Below are positions 11,330 to 22,652 of a stretch of DNA of 64,000 bases, in pieces. The stretch is taken from NCBI GenBank assembly GCA_007570785.1, contig ML664159.1, positions 434,001-498,000 on the forward strand. The letters are read 5' to 3'. Under the pieces are notes generated by a model. The model was not told where the DNA came from and did no database searches. It saw only the letters and a list, made by a program, of their open reading frames with translations. Source of the DNA: Antilocapra americana. Its lineage: Eukaryota > Chordata > Mammalia > Artiodactyla > Antilocapridae. Position 1 is the stretch's first letter; each line of letters begins with the position of its first letter. Position numbers and translations under genes: made by a program.

Positions 11330-12600
11330 TTTCTGCTCCTAAGACATGCAGAAATGCAAGATATGCCTGGATAATTATCTCTCAGGTGAAATAGGACAAA
11401 TAAGTCCACAATTACTGTTTAACATATTGCCAGGGGTCCTAGCCAATGCTATGAAGAAAAAATAGAAAGAAGAGATTGGACAGGGTGTAAGTTCAGAAAG
11501 AAAATTATTATGTGCAGATGCTATAATCATATACCTGGGTAGCAAAAGAACTCACAGACAAATGATTACAACTAAAAAGAGAATTCAATTGCTGGGCAAA
11601 GGATCAATTTTTAAAATCAATAGCAGTAACAAATAACTAGGAAGTATAATAAAATATATATTTTTTCATAATTTAAATCCTTGAAGTGATAAAAATCATG
11701 AAATACCTAAGGAACTATTTTAATCATAAACACTCAAACCCTATTTAGAGAAAACTTGAAAACATTAATAAAAGATCATGGAAGATGATCTAAATAAATG
11801 GAGAGGTATTCCATGATTCTGGATAAAATATTTAGCATTAAAATGATGTAAATTTGTTCTAAATTTATATATTCAATATTTTGTTGTTGTTTAGTCACTA
11901 AGTGGTTCCAACTCTTTGCAACCCCAGAGACTGTAACCCATCAGGCTCCTCTGTCCATGAGATCTCCCAAGCAAGAATACTGGAGTGAATTGACATTTCC
12001 TCCTCCAATATATTCAACATAATCCCAATTAAATTTCAGTTGAATTTCTTGAAAAACTCAATAAACTTAAATTTATTTGGAAGGATAGAAGTCCATGAAG
12101 AGCTAAGTCAGTGCTATAAAAAGCAGTAATTCACACAATGAAGCCATTGTTCTAAAAACAGTGTAATAGTACAAAAACATACAACTACCAGTGCAACAGA
12201 ACAGAATGTTTGAAGATAGGCCTATATATTTATATAATGACATATTTCAGGCATTTCCCCATGAAACATCATCATCTATTTTTATGGATAAAAATAAAAA
12301 TTGATCTAGATCCTGTATATATAGATAATTGTAGGTGGATCAAACACTTAAATATAAAAGGCAAACTATTATGTTCTTTTTAAGCCAGGACAGTCAAAGT
12401 CTTATTAATTAAAACTGAAAATGTACATATCATAAGGAAAAAATATTGATGTAACTTTTTACTTCAAAATTAAGAATGAAGAATTTCTGCCTCAAAATTA
12501 AGAATGAAGAAATGAATACTATGGACATGGTTTCTAGAGAGACAATGAAAGGAAATTTTTGCAATTGCTAAAACCTGAGAAAGCAAAAGATGATTAAAAT
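11330..12600 (+). mobile_element. Old L1 ORF2 remnant, interrupted by a SINE
   Basis: Sense ORF2-like sequence: 'gtttaacatattgccaggggtcctagccaatgc', 'ggacagggtgtaagttcagaaag', then after the SINE 'aatcccaattaaatttcagttgaatttcttgaaaaactc' and 'aaatttatttggaaggatagaag'. Many stops and frameshifts. Confidence 0.7.
11867..12020 (-). mobile_element. Bov-tA/BovB-tail SINE fragment with TSD
   Basis: Antisense piece 11880-12007 from 'ttgttgttgtttagtcac' to 'tgacatttcctcctcc'. Flanked by ATATATTCAATAT (11867-11879) and ATATATTCAACAT (12008-12020), 12 of 13 identical. It splits the old L1 ORF2 remnant. Confidence 0.88.
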
Positions 12601-12609
12601 CAATTAATG

Positions 12610-13080
12610 GGAAGAGCTCCACCTCTAACTGGCTTATTTCATTTAACATAATATCCTTAAGGTTCATCCATATTGACCCATATTACACAATTTCCTTCTT
12701 TTTAAAGGCTGAACAATACTCCCAAGTGGTACTAGTAGTAAAAAACTCACCTGCCAATGCTGGAGACATAAGAGATGTAGGTTCAGTCCTTGGGAACAGC
12801 CCCTGGAGGAAGTAGTGGCAACCCTCTCTAGTATTCTTGCCTGGAGAATCTCAAAGACAGAGGAGCCTGGGAGGCTACAGTCCATAGGGTTGCAAAGAGT
12901 CAGACACGACTGAATCAACTTAGCATGCACACATATACTGTATTTTCCTTATCTATTCATTCATCTATCAACAGGCATTTGGTTGTTTCTACATCTTGGC
13001 TATTGTGAACAGTGTGTCAATGAGCATGAAAGTGCTAATATTTCTTTGAAATAGCTAACAATGCTGAATTGCACATTTGA
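12610..13080 (-). mobile_element. Old L1 3' fragment, interrupted by a Bov-tA
   Basis: Antisense L1: 'ctggcttatttcatttaaca', 'ggttcatccatattgacc', 'tttaaaggctgaacaatact', then after the SINE 'cttatctattcattcatctatcaacaggcatttggttgtttctac'. Opposite in orientation to the L1 remnant upstream. Confidence 0.7.
12718..12933 (+). mobile_element. Bov-tA SINE inside old L1
   Basis: Sense copy from 'cccaagtggtactagtag' through 'gagacataagagatgtaggtt' to 'gactgaatcaacttagcatg'. Confidence 0.85.
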
Positions 13081-13089
13081 AAAAATTTA

Positions 13090-13795
13090 AGAGGATAGAG
13101 AGACCTCATGATGTGTTCTTGCTACAGTAGTTTTAGGTCAACATTCAGAAGACAACCATCTCCAAAGAAAAATCGGCAAGGGGTATGAACTGGTAATTGA
13201 TCAAAGATGAAGAGATGCAAACAATAGAGAAATTCAATTTTAAAAAGTGATGAAATGCCATTTTGCACCTAGTGAACTGACAAAAATAAGAAAGCTGGAT
13301 AATGCCGAAGTTTAGCAGAGCTATGAAAATAGAGTCACATTTTGCATTGTTGGTGGGAATGTAGAGTGGTGCAACCATTCTGAGGAAGCACTCTTCAGGG
13401 AGATTAAGGAAATTCATCCTATAATCTGGTATTTGTATGAAGTTTTCATCCATACTCATGTGGACATGTCACAGTGTGTTCATTGTAGTCTTAGAAGTGT
13501 GGTATGTTGGTGGTAACCGGGGTGCCCAGAGCTGGAAGAGCAGATAGGCAAAATGTGTGGGTACACACACATGCAGCCATGAAAAGTATTGGTGTTGCAC
13601 ATGGGGCAACATGGATGGATCTTAGAAACTTGAGTTTTTAAAACAGCACTAAGTAAAAGAAGGGAAATGTATGGTACAGTACTACTTACATATGTTAGAA
13701 AGAAATGCACATAAAACATCGACTCACATTTTGTAAAGACATTTTACAAATAAAAGTGTCAATATTAAAGACAATAGATTAGATCCCTAAGGATT
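13090..13795 (+). mobile_element. Old L1/HAL1-type 3' region
   Basis: Sense words: 'aagtgatgaaatgccattttgcacc', 'cattgttggtgggaatgtagagtggtgcaacc', 'gcagccatgaaaagtattgg', 'caacatggatggatcttagaaac'. No usable ORF. Minus-strand ORFs here are shadows of the repeat. Confidence 0.6.
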
Positions 13796-13796
13796 A

Positions 13797-14063
13797 AGGA
13801 AATGGCAACCCACTCCAGTATTCTTGCCTAGAGAATGCTGTGGACAGAGGAGCCTGGTGGGCTGCTATCCATAGGATCGCACAGAGTCAGACATGACACA
13901 AGAGACTTACCATGCATGCATGCCTTGGAGAAGGAAACGGCAACCCACTCCAGTATTCTTGCCTGAAGAATATCAGGGACAGAGGAGCCTGGTGGGCTGC
14001 TGTCTGTGGGGTCGCCCAGAGTCGGACATGACTGAAGCGACTTAGCAGCAGCAACAGTAAGGG
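13797..14063 (+). mobile_element. BovA2 SINE (dimeric BovA)
   Basis: Two BovA units in tandem: 13797-13920 and 13925-14060, the second ending 'gactgaagcgacttagcagcagc'. The flanks TAAGGATTAAGG and TAAGGGGTAAGGG are similar and may be a diverged TSD. Confidence 0.85.
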
Positions 14064-14207
14064 GTAAGGGAAATGGGAATGGGGTATAAAAACAAAGAGA
14101 AAATTTTTTTTAAAAAATCTATTTCATGGGAGTTTTCAAGTATACCTGCATAGAGCTGAGAAAATAATTCTTAAAATTTACCTGTGTCTTGGCTGCCTCC
14201 AGTAGAG

Positions 14208-15640
14208 TCCAGTTCAGTCACTCAATTGTGTCCAACGCTTTGCGACCCTATGAATCGCAGCATGCCAGGCTTCCCTGTCCATCACCAACTCCCAGAGCTT
14301 ACTCAAATTCATGTCCTTTGAGTTGGTGATGCCATACAACCATCTCATCCTCTGTTGTCCTCTTCTCCTCCTGCCTTCAATTTTTCCCAGCACCAGGGTC
14401 TTTCCCAATGAGTCAGTTCTTCACATCAGGTGGCCAAAGTATTAGAGTTTCACCTTCAGCATCAGTCCTTCAAATGTATATTCAGGACTGACATCCTTTA
14501 GGATGTACTCGTTGGATCTCCTTGCAGTCCAAGGGACTCAAGAGTCTTTTCCAACACCACAATTCAAAAGCATCAGTTTTTGGGTGCTCAGCTTTCTTTA
14601 TGGTACAACTCTCACATCCATACATGACTGCTGGAAAAAATGACTAGATGGAACTTTGTTGGGAAAGTAATGTCTCTGCTTTTTAATCTGCTAAGTTGGT
14701 CATAGTTTTTTTTCCAACAAGTAAACATCTTTTAATTTCATGGCTGCAGTCACCATCTGCAATGATTTTGGAGACCAAAAAAATAAAGTCTCTCACTCTT
14801 TCCATTGTTTCCCCACCTATTTGTTATGAAGTGATGGGACCAGACGCCATGATCTTAGTTTTATGAATGTTGAGCTTTAAGACAAATTTTTTACTCTCCT
14901 CTTTCACTTTCATCAAGAGGCTCTTTAGTTCTTCATCACTTTCTGCCATAAGGGTGGTGACATCTGCATATCTGAGGTTATAGATATTTCTCCTAGCAAT
15001 CTTGATTCCAGCTTGTGCTTCATCTAGCCCAGCATTTCCCATAATGTACTCTGCCTATAAGTTAAATAAGCAGGGTGATAATATACAGCCTGATGTACTC
15101 CTTTCCAGATTTGGAATCAGTCTATTGTTCCATGTCCAGTACTAACTGATGCTTCTTGACCTACACACAGATTTCTCAGAAGGCAGGTCAGTTGGTCTGG
15201 TATTCCCATCTCTTTAAGAATTTTCCAGTTTGTTGTGATTTACACAGTCTAAGGCTTTGGCATGGTCAATAAAGCAGAAATAGATGTTTTTCTGGAACTC
15301 TCTTGCTTTTTTGATGATCCAACGGATGTTGGCAATTTGATCTCTGGTTCCTCTGTCTTTTCTAAATCTAGGTTGAACATCTGGAAGTTCATGGCTCATG
15401 TACGGAAGTCTGGCTTAGAGGATTTTGAGCATTATTTTTGCTAGCATGTGAAATGAATGCAATTATGTGGTAGTTTCAGCATTCTTTGGCATTGCCTTTC
15501 TTTGGGATTGGAATGAAAACTGATCTTTTCCAGTCCTGTGACCACTGCTGAGTTTTCCAAATTTGCTGGCATACTGAGTGCAGCACTTTCACAGCATCAT
15601 CTTTTAGGATTTGAAATAGCTCAACTGGAATTCCATCTTT
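14208..15640 (-). mobile_element. BovB LINE, 5'-truncated, decayed ORF2
   Basis: Minus-strand translations give separated pieces of the BovB (RTE clade) reverse transcriptase in several frames: the 'GIPVELFQILKDDAVKVLHS' region, 'PDVQPRF...IANIRWI', 'FCFIDHAKALDCVNHNKL', then the palm motif as RYADVTTLM. The catalytic YADD has become YADV, and stops and frameshifts are frequent, so it is dead. The 3' end is the 'cagttcagtcactcaattg' type at 14208. Confidence 0.92.
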
Positions 15641-15689
15641 AGAAATAAAATATAGGCTTTTTGTGGGAGTAGAAATACTTATTTTTTTA

Positions 15690-16232
15690 ATATTCATTTT
15701 TTTGCATTTAAAATCTTAAAAAAATTTTTTTTATACTTTACAGTATTGTATTGGTTTTGCCATGCATTGGCATGAATCCATCATGGGTATTCATGTGTTC
15801 ACCTTTGAGAAGCCCCCTCCCACCTCCTTCCTGATTCCATCCCTCTGGGTCATTCCAGTGCACCAGCCCTGAGCACCCTGTATCATACATCAAACCTGGG
15901 CAGGCGATTTGTTTCACATATAATAATTTACATACTTCAATGTCATTCTCCCATATCATCCCACCCTCGCCCTCTCCCATAGAGTCCAAAAGACTGATCT
16001 ATACATCTGTTTTCTCTTTTGCTGTCTCGAATACAGGGTTATTGTTAACATCTTTCTAAATTCCATATATATGTGTTAATATACTATATTGTTGTTTTTC
16101 TTTCTGGCTTACTTCACTCTGTATAATAGGCTCCAGTTTCATCCACCTCATTAGAACAGATTCAAATGTATTCTTTTTAATGGCTGAATAATGTTCCATT
16201 GTGTATATGTACCACAGCTTCCTTATCCATTT
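15690..16232 (-). mobile_element. Ruminant L1 3' end, antisense
   Basis: 'agtattgtattggttttgccatgcattggcatgaatcc' at the left, 'ccatatatatgtgttaatatac' and 'tggctgaataatgttccattgtgta' further right. Truncated at about 16232, where a sense L1 piece begins. Confidence 0.85.
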
Positions 16233-16235
16233 TTA

Positions 16236-17395
16236 CCATAAACAAAATGAAAAGACAACCTATGGACTGGGAGAAAATATTTGCAAATGATGTGACACAC
16301 AAGGACTTTTGCCAAAATATACAAACTGTTTATACAGCTCAATAACAGAAAAACAATCCAATTGAAAAGTGGCCAGAAGACCTAAGTAAGCATTTCCCCA
16401 AAGAAGACATATAGATGGCCAATAGACAAATGATACCCATCACTGCTAATTAATAGAATCCTCTATTAATTTAACAAATAGACAAATCAAAACTACAATG
16501 AGCTATACCTACCTCACACCAGTTAGAATGGCCACCATTAAAAAGTCTACAAATAACAAATCTGGAGAGGATGTGGGGTAAAGGGACCCCTTTTACACTA
16601 TTGGTGGGAGTATAAATTGGTGCAGATACTATGAAGAACAATATGGATGTTCCTCAGAACACTAAAAATAGTATTGCTATATGATCCAGCAATCCCATTC
16701 CTGGGCATATATACAGACAAAACTATAATTCAAAATGATCCATGCTCCACTATGTTCATAGAAATACTCTTTATTAATATAATAGCCAAGACATGGAAGC
16801 AATCTAAATGTCCATTGACAGATGAATGGGTAAAAAAGATGTGGTGTGTATATATATATATACACATATATATTGTATATATGCATATATATAATTGTAC
16901 ATATGCATATATATAATCAAATATTACTCAGCCAGGAAAAGGAATGGTGATATTTGCAGCAACATAGAGGTTATCATACAAAGTGAAGTAAGTCAGAAAG
17001 ACAAAGACAAATCCATGTGATATCACTTGTATGTGTAACCTAAAATACAACACAGATGAACATATATACAAAAACAGAAACAGACTCACAGATATAGAAA
17101 ACAAACTTGTGGTTGCCAAGGAGAAGTGGGGGGAGTTGGAGGGAGGAAAGACTGGGAATTTGGGATTAGCAGATGCAAACTATTATATATAGGATGGATA
17201 AATAACAAGGTCCTACTGAATAGCACAGGGAACTATAGTCAACATCTTGTGATAAACCATAATGGAAAAGAATATGAAAAAGAATATATATGTATAAGTG
17301 AATCACTTTGTACAGCAGAAATTAACATAATATGGTATACTGACTATATTTACATAAAATTTAAATATATATGGACTCTCAATTGAGGTGTTGAT
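16236..17395 (+). mobile_element. L1 ORF2 C-terminus/3' UTR remnant, sense
   Basis: From 'aaaatgaaaagacaacctatggactgggagaaaatatttgcaaatg' through 'acctcacaccagttagaatggcc' and 'gtggttgccaaggagaag' to an incomplete 3' end ('actttgtacagcagaaattaacataa'). Contains an internal (TA)n-rich stretch at about 16848-16916. ORFs in it are repeat translation. Confidence 0.82.
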
Positions 17396-17400
17396 GTTAT

Positions 17401-19554
17401 CAGTAGATTTAAAGTTATTCAAGACTTAGGGACACAAAGTAATAAAATTCAGGTTGGTTAATATTTGACTAATATAAACCAACAAAACACACTTGTCTCT
17501 CTTAAATACATTCTCAGAAGGGAATTTTACCATACTGTTAACATAGACAATAGCAAACATACAATTCACATTAGTTTACTGAGAAGACAACACACACTAA
17601 ACGATGTTATTTTTATAGTTCCACTTGTCCATCACTAAATACACGTGATGTATTCTAGATTCTCTCTCTCTCTCTCTCTTTCTCTCTTTGTTTTTCATGT
17701 AGCTCTTCTAGATACTGGATTCCCTTTCAGGGACTTGTGTAAGCATGAAAGATATAGAGGCAAAATATAACTAGGAGTTTTTGTTTTCTCAGAAAGATTA
17801 CAGAAATGGTCTCATCTTTTATTACATGCCAGCACCTTAAGTGATCATTCATCTCAGTATTTTTCTCTGTGTAACTCAATTTTTTCTCTTTCTAAAGTGA
17901 GTTACAGGTTACTAAGCAATTTCACCTACATTGTGATCTTGTTTACTCTTAATACTGTATAGCTGACTTAACAAAGAGTTAGCAGTGTTCACTATCATTT
18001 CCCTTTTGCATAGGAAAGCAGACATTTAACATTTGCAACTGCTGCATTTCAAAAATTTTAGCATGTACATGACAATAATTTACCACAGCATATAATTTCC
18101 TCCACAGAATTTCTGGCTAGGAATAGCAATAGCATATTGCTATCACAGACATGATGGGGAACTTTGGTTCTCTGCATTTTAATCACTATTGTGAGCACTT
18201 GACTATCCTTCAGAGGAGATTTTTAATAAAGAACAATGTTTTTATGATTGCAAGTAGATAACAATAAAACTGTTGTAGAGTTTGAGGTGCTATATGTTCA
18301 GTAGATTTACTCACTAGCTTTCTTAAGCGAGAGACTTGTCGTGTACAAACTGGGCAAAACTATTGGTAAATTGATATGTGGCATGAGCCTTCTGGATTGC
18401 TTAGACATATTCAATGTGATAAACGTTACATTGAGAATGATAAGCTCCACTTATCTGTCAAAGCAAGAATTGAATTACAGTTGCTGGAAACTACTTTCAT
18501 CTTTGGTCTATTTAGTTGGTGTTGATGAGAACATGGTATTTTGTGGGGCTTTAGAGATCCCAATAACAAAAAAGATTCCTTATAGAGTTAGCAGAGCAAA
18601 GACGTGGTTTCTACCTTAACACTGTGGTCCTGAGGCTTTGCCTTTTATGGCTCCAATAGTGGTTGGGCCATGAGTAATTTTTGAAGGAGACTCTGGAGGT
18701 TTGCCTGTATTTTGGAGGTATGGCTTGAGTGCTTTAGAATTTAATAAAGTATTTCTCTGAAGCTATCAAGAGCCCTAGTATAGTGAACTCTTCTGCCAAC
18801 TGAGACTTCATTTAACAATAATCAGAGATAGCACTTTGGGGGCATAATAGGTTTTGAGGTAGAAATGTCAAATAACTTATGTCTTGGTGCAAAGAGTTAG
18901 ATTGATTGCCTAGAGGCACTGAGCCTTTCTGAACCAAGTAAATAAATAGAATGGTTTCCACTGTTTAAGCCTGGCATTTGACACAAATCCTGAGGTATGT
19001 TACATACAACTTGCATTGAAACCTAAAAGTCATAGAATTTTGACTCATTCTTATCTACATGCTTCAGAGTTAGTGATTCTGTTTTGTTTTATTTTTGTAA
19101 GCCTAAAAGAGCAACTGTAACTCAGATAAAGGGTACATATAGCCTTTTAAGTTTTATTAATAAATTATTCAAGAACTAAATAGATATTATAATATTTCCA
19201 AAGACTCTTTAGAGATTGTTATGAAATTCATAGCATATTGCTATTACAGACATGATGGGTGACTCAAAGTTAAAAATAAATTTTGTCTAGCATATTAAGC
19301 TCTATATTTTGGTAATTATTCTAAGCTGGGTGTCAGTCCATATCATTACAAATGGAAGTCTAAAACACAGAATGAATTTTAGGAGGAAATACACAAATAT
19401 CTCACACAGAAAAGAGATATAGAGTCCCCGCAATAGCTCCATGAATTAAAAGAAAGCATTTTATTTTTCCTTGAAGAGCTTAAATTTTCAGTCAGCTGTT
19501 AGAATCAAAGAACTACAGAACTATAAAGAACCTTTTGAATCATAAATCAATGCC
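17401..19554. other. Mostly unique non-coding sequence
   Basis: No gene is recognisable. It holds a (TC)n tract (17660-17688), a weak antisense MIR-like patch around 17925-18040, and two copies of a 30-bp motif (18129-18158 and 19230-19259). A 92-codon plus-strand ORF at 18341-18619 matches nothing I know. Confidence 0.4.
17660..17688 (+). repeat. (TC)n microsatellite
   Basis: CT/TC dinucleotide run, slightly interrupted near its right end. Confidence 0.85.
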
Positions 19555-19655
19555 TTATTTTGGAGAGGAGGAAACTGAGGCTTAGAGAGGCTAGGTGACT
19601 CATCCAAGGTCAGGAGCTTGCTAATGGCAAAGCTGGCCCTGATTCCAAGTCCATC
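19545..19655 (-). mobile_element. MIR SINE fragment
   Basis: Antisense core: 'ggaggaaactgaggcttagagaggctaggtgactcatccaaggtcagg' is a strong MIR match. Confidence 0.85.
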
Positions 19656-20039
19656 AAGTCTTAAATAATGCTTTCACTTCTTTGGCAGAATTTCTGAGTT
19701 TATAAAACTGTGCTATTCTTCTGCTGTGCTAATGAAAACTGCTTCAGAATGATTTTCTGATTGTCTAAATCTTTTTTCCCCATCCACTCCAAATGTTAGT
19801 CCTAGGCCCATTTCCCTTCTTCTGCCCTTCCCAGAATCTCTGACAGATTCTTCTGCAGGCCCAGACTCATCTGATTTTCTGGCTAAAGCTGAATGAGGTA
19901 AGGTATGTAGAGTGGTTCTCTTTATCTTCTACCTTCGTCATAGGACTCTTAGGCTTCAATCACCATCCCCACATGGTTATATCCTCTTGCAAGATACCAT
20001 ATGAGATCTTATTTTCTACACAGAGTAAAAATACATTTT

Positions 20040-20170
20040 TAGTTTCTTTATTCAATGAATATTTATTAATTACTATGGGCTAGGCTTTGTGATAGAAAGT
20101 GGGAATACAAAATGAGTAAGCCATGACACTGTCTGCAAGGATTTGGCAGTCTAGTTACAGGAATTATAAT
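20040..20170. mobile_element. Old interspersed repeat, family uncertain
   Basis: 'ttcaatgaatatttattaattactatgggctaggctttgtgatagaaagtgggaatacaaaatgag' follows the widespread 'feeding' pattern of old repeats that start with an L2/MIR-like 'caggcactgtgctagg'. Family not assigned. Confidence 0.35.
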
Positions 20171-20477
20171 GTTGTATGTGTTTCCTGGAGACACAAGTGA
20201 GGCTCACCTGATGAAAATTACCTCTCTTGTACTAGGAAACCCTTGAGCTGCCTCTTGGTTTATACACCACATGTTCCAAGCTAATTTAAAAAAAATTATT
20301 TAATTGTATTTAAATGACACTTACCATGTGCCAGGCACTGTTCCAAAAACTTTATGATTATTAATGCTTTATTTTTAATTTAATTTTACTTTTAATTGGA
20401 GGATATTTTTACAATTGGAGGATATTTTTACTTTACAATATTTTATTGGTTTTTACCATATATCAACATGAAAGCGA

Positions 20478-20483
<6 letters not shown>

Positions 20484-20522
<39 letters not shown>
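20484..20522 (+). repeat. (TA)n microsatellite
   Basis: Uninterrupted TA run within the L1 3' UTR region. Confidence 0.9.
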
Positions 20523-20526
<4 letters not shown>

Positions 20527-21054
20527 CTTTCCTCTTAAACCTCCCTCCCACTTCCCACTCCATCCTACCCCTCTAGGTTGTCACCCAGGTTTAAGCTCCC
20601 TGAGTCAAACAGCAAATTTCCACTGGCTATCTATTTTACATATGGTAATGTATACATTTCAATGCTACTCTCTCAAATCATCCCACCCTCTCCTTCCCTC
20701 ACTATATCCAAAAGTCTGTTCTTTATGTCTGAGTCTCTTTTGCTGCCCTGCATATAGGTTCATCAGTACCATCTTTCTAGATTCCATGTATATGCACTAA
20801 CATGTGATATTTGTTTTTCTCTTTCTGACTTACTTCATCCACCTCACTACAACTAACTCAAATGCATTCCTTGTTATGGCTGAGTAATATTCCATTGTAT
20901 ATATATACCACATCTTCTTTATCCATTTATCTGTTGATGGATATCTAGGTTGTTTCATGTCCAGGGTGTTGTAAATAGTGCTATGATGAATACCAGGGTA
21001 CATGTGTCTTTTTCAGTCATGATTTCCTCAGGATATATGCCCAGGAGTGGAATT

Positions 21055-22169
21055 GTTAGGTGCCGGGAGTCAGGATGCCCCCTTGCTTGGATAACAAGGT
21101 CACGAGCCTAAGAAAGAAATTGCAAAGCTGACTTTCTTTATCGGGGCATCCTGGGCAAGCCCCACCCTGGTATTTTTCTTGGAAGTTCTGTCCATGCTCG
21201 GAACATTGGCTCATCTCAGTAGGTCAGTCACAGTTGGAAAGAATTCATCCTGAGATAATCCTCCCAGACCTTATCGACCAGAGGATCCGGGAAGGTGGAT
21301 CACCTGCCCTGGGGGCTAAGGAGGAATGAAAAGGACATTTAAATAGGTTACTACTCCTCCTACTAATTACTGGGGAGTTTACCAAGAGTTCTCTGGGGGT
21401 CATGGCAAGGCCACCACCAGAGGGGCTCGTACTTGGGTCCCCTTCCCACCTCCCACTCCCCCCACCACTCCATGGAGGAGGCTCTCTTCCTTGAAGAAAT
21501 CAGGCTCGATTGAGACTTAGGAATGCTCATAACTGTGGCCAGCATAGTTGGAGATATTGATTGCTTTAGGATATGTAGACATAGGAATTCATTATAGTAG
21601 TTATAAGGTTAATAGGGTTTTATTGCTAAAGCAGTGCTGCTTGACTGTCTCTTAGTTCTCTTTCCTCTCTCTAAACTGTCTCTTTGTCCTCTTTCCTCTT
21701 TTCTCTTAAGAACTGGAGTAGGTTACTAGAATAAACAGTCTCAAGCTTAAGCCCTTCCCTCTAGCTTCTACATAGTTGTACCTGATAAGAGAAATGTAAC
21801 CTTTCTACTTAGGTTGATGTACTTATCATGACTGAATGAAGTATACTGAAGACATTCAAATGGTAAACATACTATTGTTAAATCTAATTACATAGAAATC
21901 TGACTTCTGCAAAGGGAATGTTTCATGATAGTTTGGGGAATGAACTCAATGATAAGGTTGCTATGGGAGATAGAAAACAAAAAATTGTATAGAATGAGAG
22001 GTGATGTAATGATGTAATGGGGATGTCTTTTGGCTATAAAACTGTAAACCAACAACAATAAACGAGAGACTGCTCCATCACCACACATCGACTCAGCTCA
22101 GTTCTTCCGCCGACGCCACTCATCCCTCAAGACCCCCGGACCCGCCGAGGCTGGACCCTGGCAGTCAGG
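21055..22169 (+). mobile_element. Solo LTR of a class II (ERVK-like) endogenous retrovirus
   Basis: The LTR body spans 21061-22163 (1103 bp), starting TGCCGGGAGT and ending CCCTGGCA with the standard TG...CA termini. A 6-bp duplication flanks it, GTTAGG (21055-21060) and GTCAGG (22164-22169), with one mismatch. Six bases is the usual size for beta/class II elements. A TATAAAA box at 22035-22041 is followed at 22057-22062 by AATAAA, and about 100 bp of GC-richer U5-like sequence follows, which sets the plus orientation. No gag, pol or env lies next to it, so it is a solo LTR left by recombination between two LTRs. It split an L1. Short ORFs inside have no retroviral content. Confidence 0.88.
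22035..22062 (+). promoter_or_regulatory. LTR TATA box and polyadenylation signal
   Basis: TATAAAA at 22035-22041 and AATAAA at 22057-22062, only 15 bp apart. This implies a very short R region, as in some betaretroviral LTRs. Whether it is still active cannot be judged. Confidence 0.65.
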
Positions 22170-22336
22170 TCATATGGTAGCTTTATTTCTAGTTTTTTTT
22201 TTTTTTTTTTTAAGGGATCCCCATATTGTTCTCCAGAGTGGCTGTATCAATTTACATTCCCACCAATAGTGCAAGAGAGTCTCCTTTCTCCACACCCTCT
22301 CCAGCATTTATTGTTTGTAGACTGCTTTATTTTTAA

Positions 22337-22652
22337 AACAATTTTATTTATTTATTTCTGGCTGTGCTGGGTCTTTGTTGCTGTGCAGGCTTTTCTCTAG
22401 TCGCAGTGCATGGGTTTCTCATTGTGGTGGCTTCTCTTGTTGTGGAACACAGACTCTAGAGTACATGGGTTGCAGCAGTTGCAGCACATGGGCTCAGAGT
22501 TGCGGCCCCTGGGCTCTGAGCACAGGCTCAATAGCTGTGGTGCACGGGCTGTGTTGCTCCGTGGCTGTGCAATATTCCTGGATCAGGGATTGAACCCGTG
22601 TCTCCTGCATCGGCAGGTGGATTCTTTAGCACTAAGCCACCAGGAAAGCTCT
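22337..22652 (-). mobile_element. CHR-type SINE (tRNA-derived, cetartiodactyl)
   Basis: Antisense: 'ctggctgtgctgggtctttgttgctgtgcaggcttttctctagtcgc' to the reversed head 'tctttagcactaagccaccagg'. Flanking TSD TATTAATGCTTTAT (20359-20372, left of the later L1) and TATTAATACTTTAT (22652-22665). The ORFs over it are repeat translation. Confidence 0.85.

Larger units (their letters stand above)
20365..22336 (-). mobile_element. Ruminant L1 3' end, split by an ERV LTR, with TSD
   Basis: Body at 20379-21060 and 22170-22322, antisense: 'ctttacaatattttattgg', '(TA)n', 'tattccattgtatatatataccacatcttctttatcc', 'atgcccaggagtggaattg', then after the LTR 'catatggtagctttatttctag' and 'tgtatcaatttacattccc'. 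Flanked by an exact 14-bp duplication TGCTTTATTTTTAA (20365-20378 and 22323-22336). Confidence 0.9.

Noticed and set aside
18341..18619. 92-codon plus-strand ORF
   Set aside because: No recognisable domain or splice context. Length is compatible with chance over 64 kb of AT-rich DNA.
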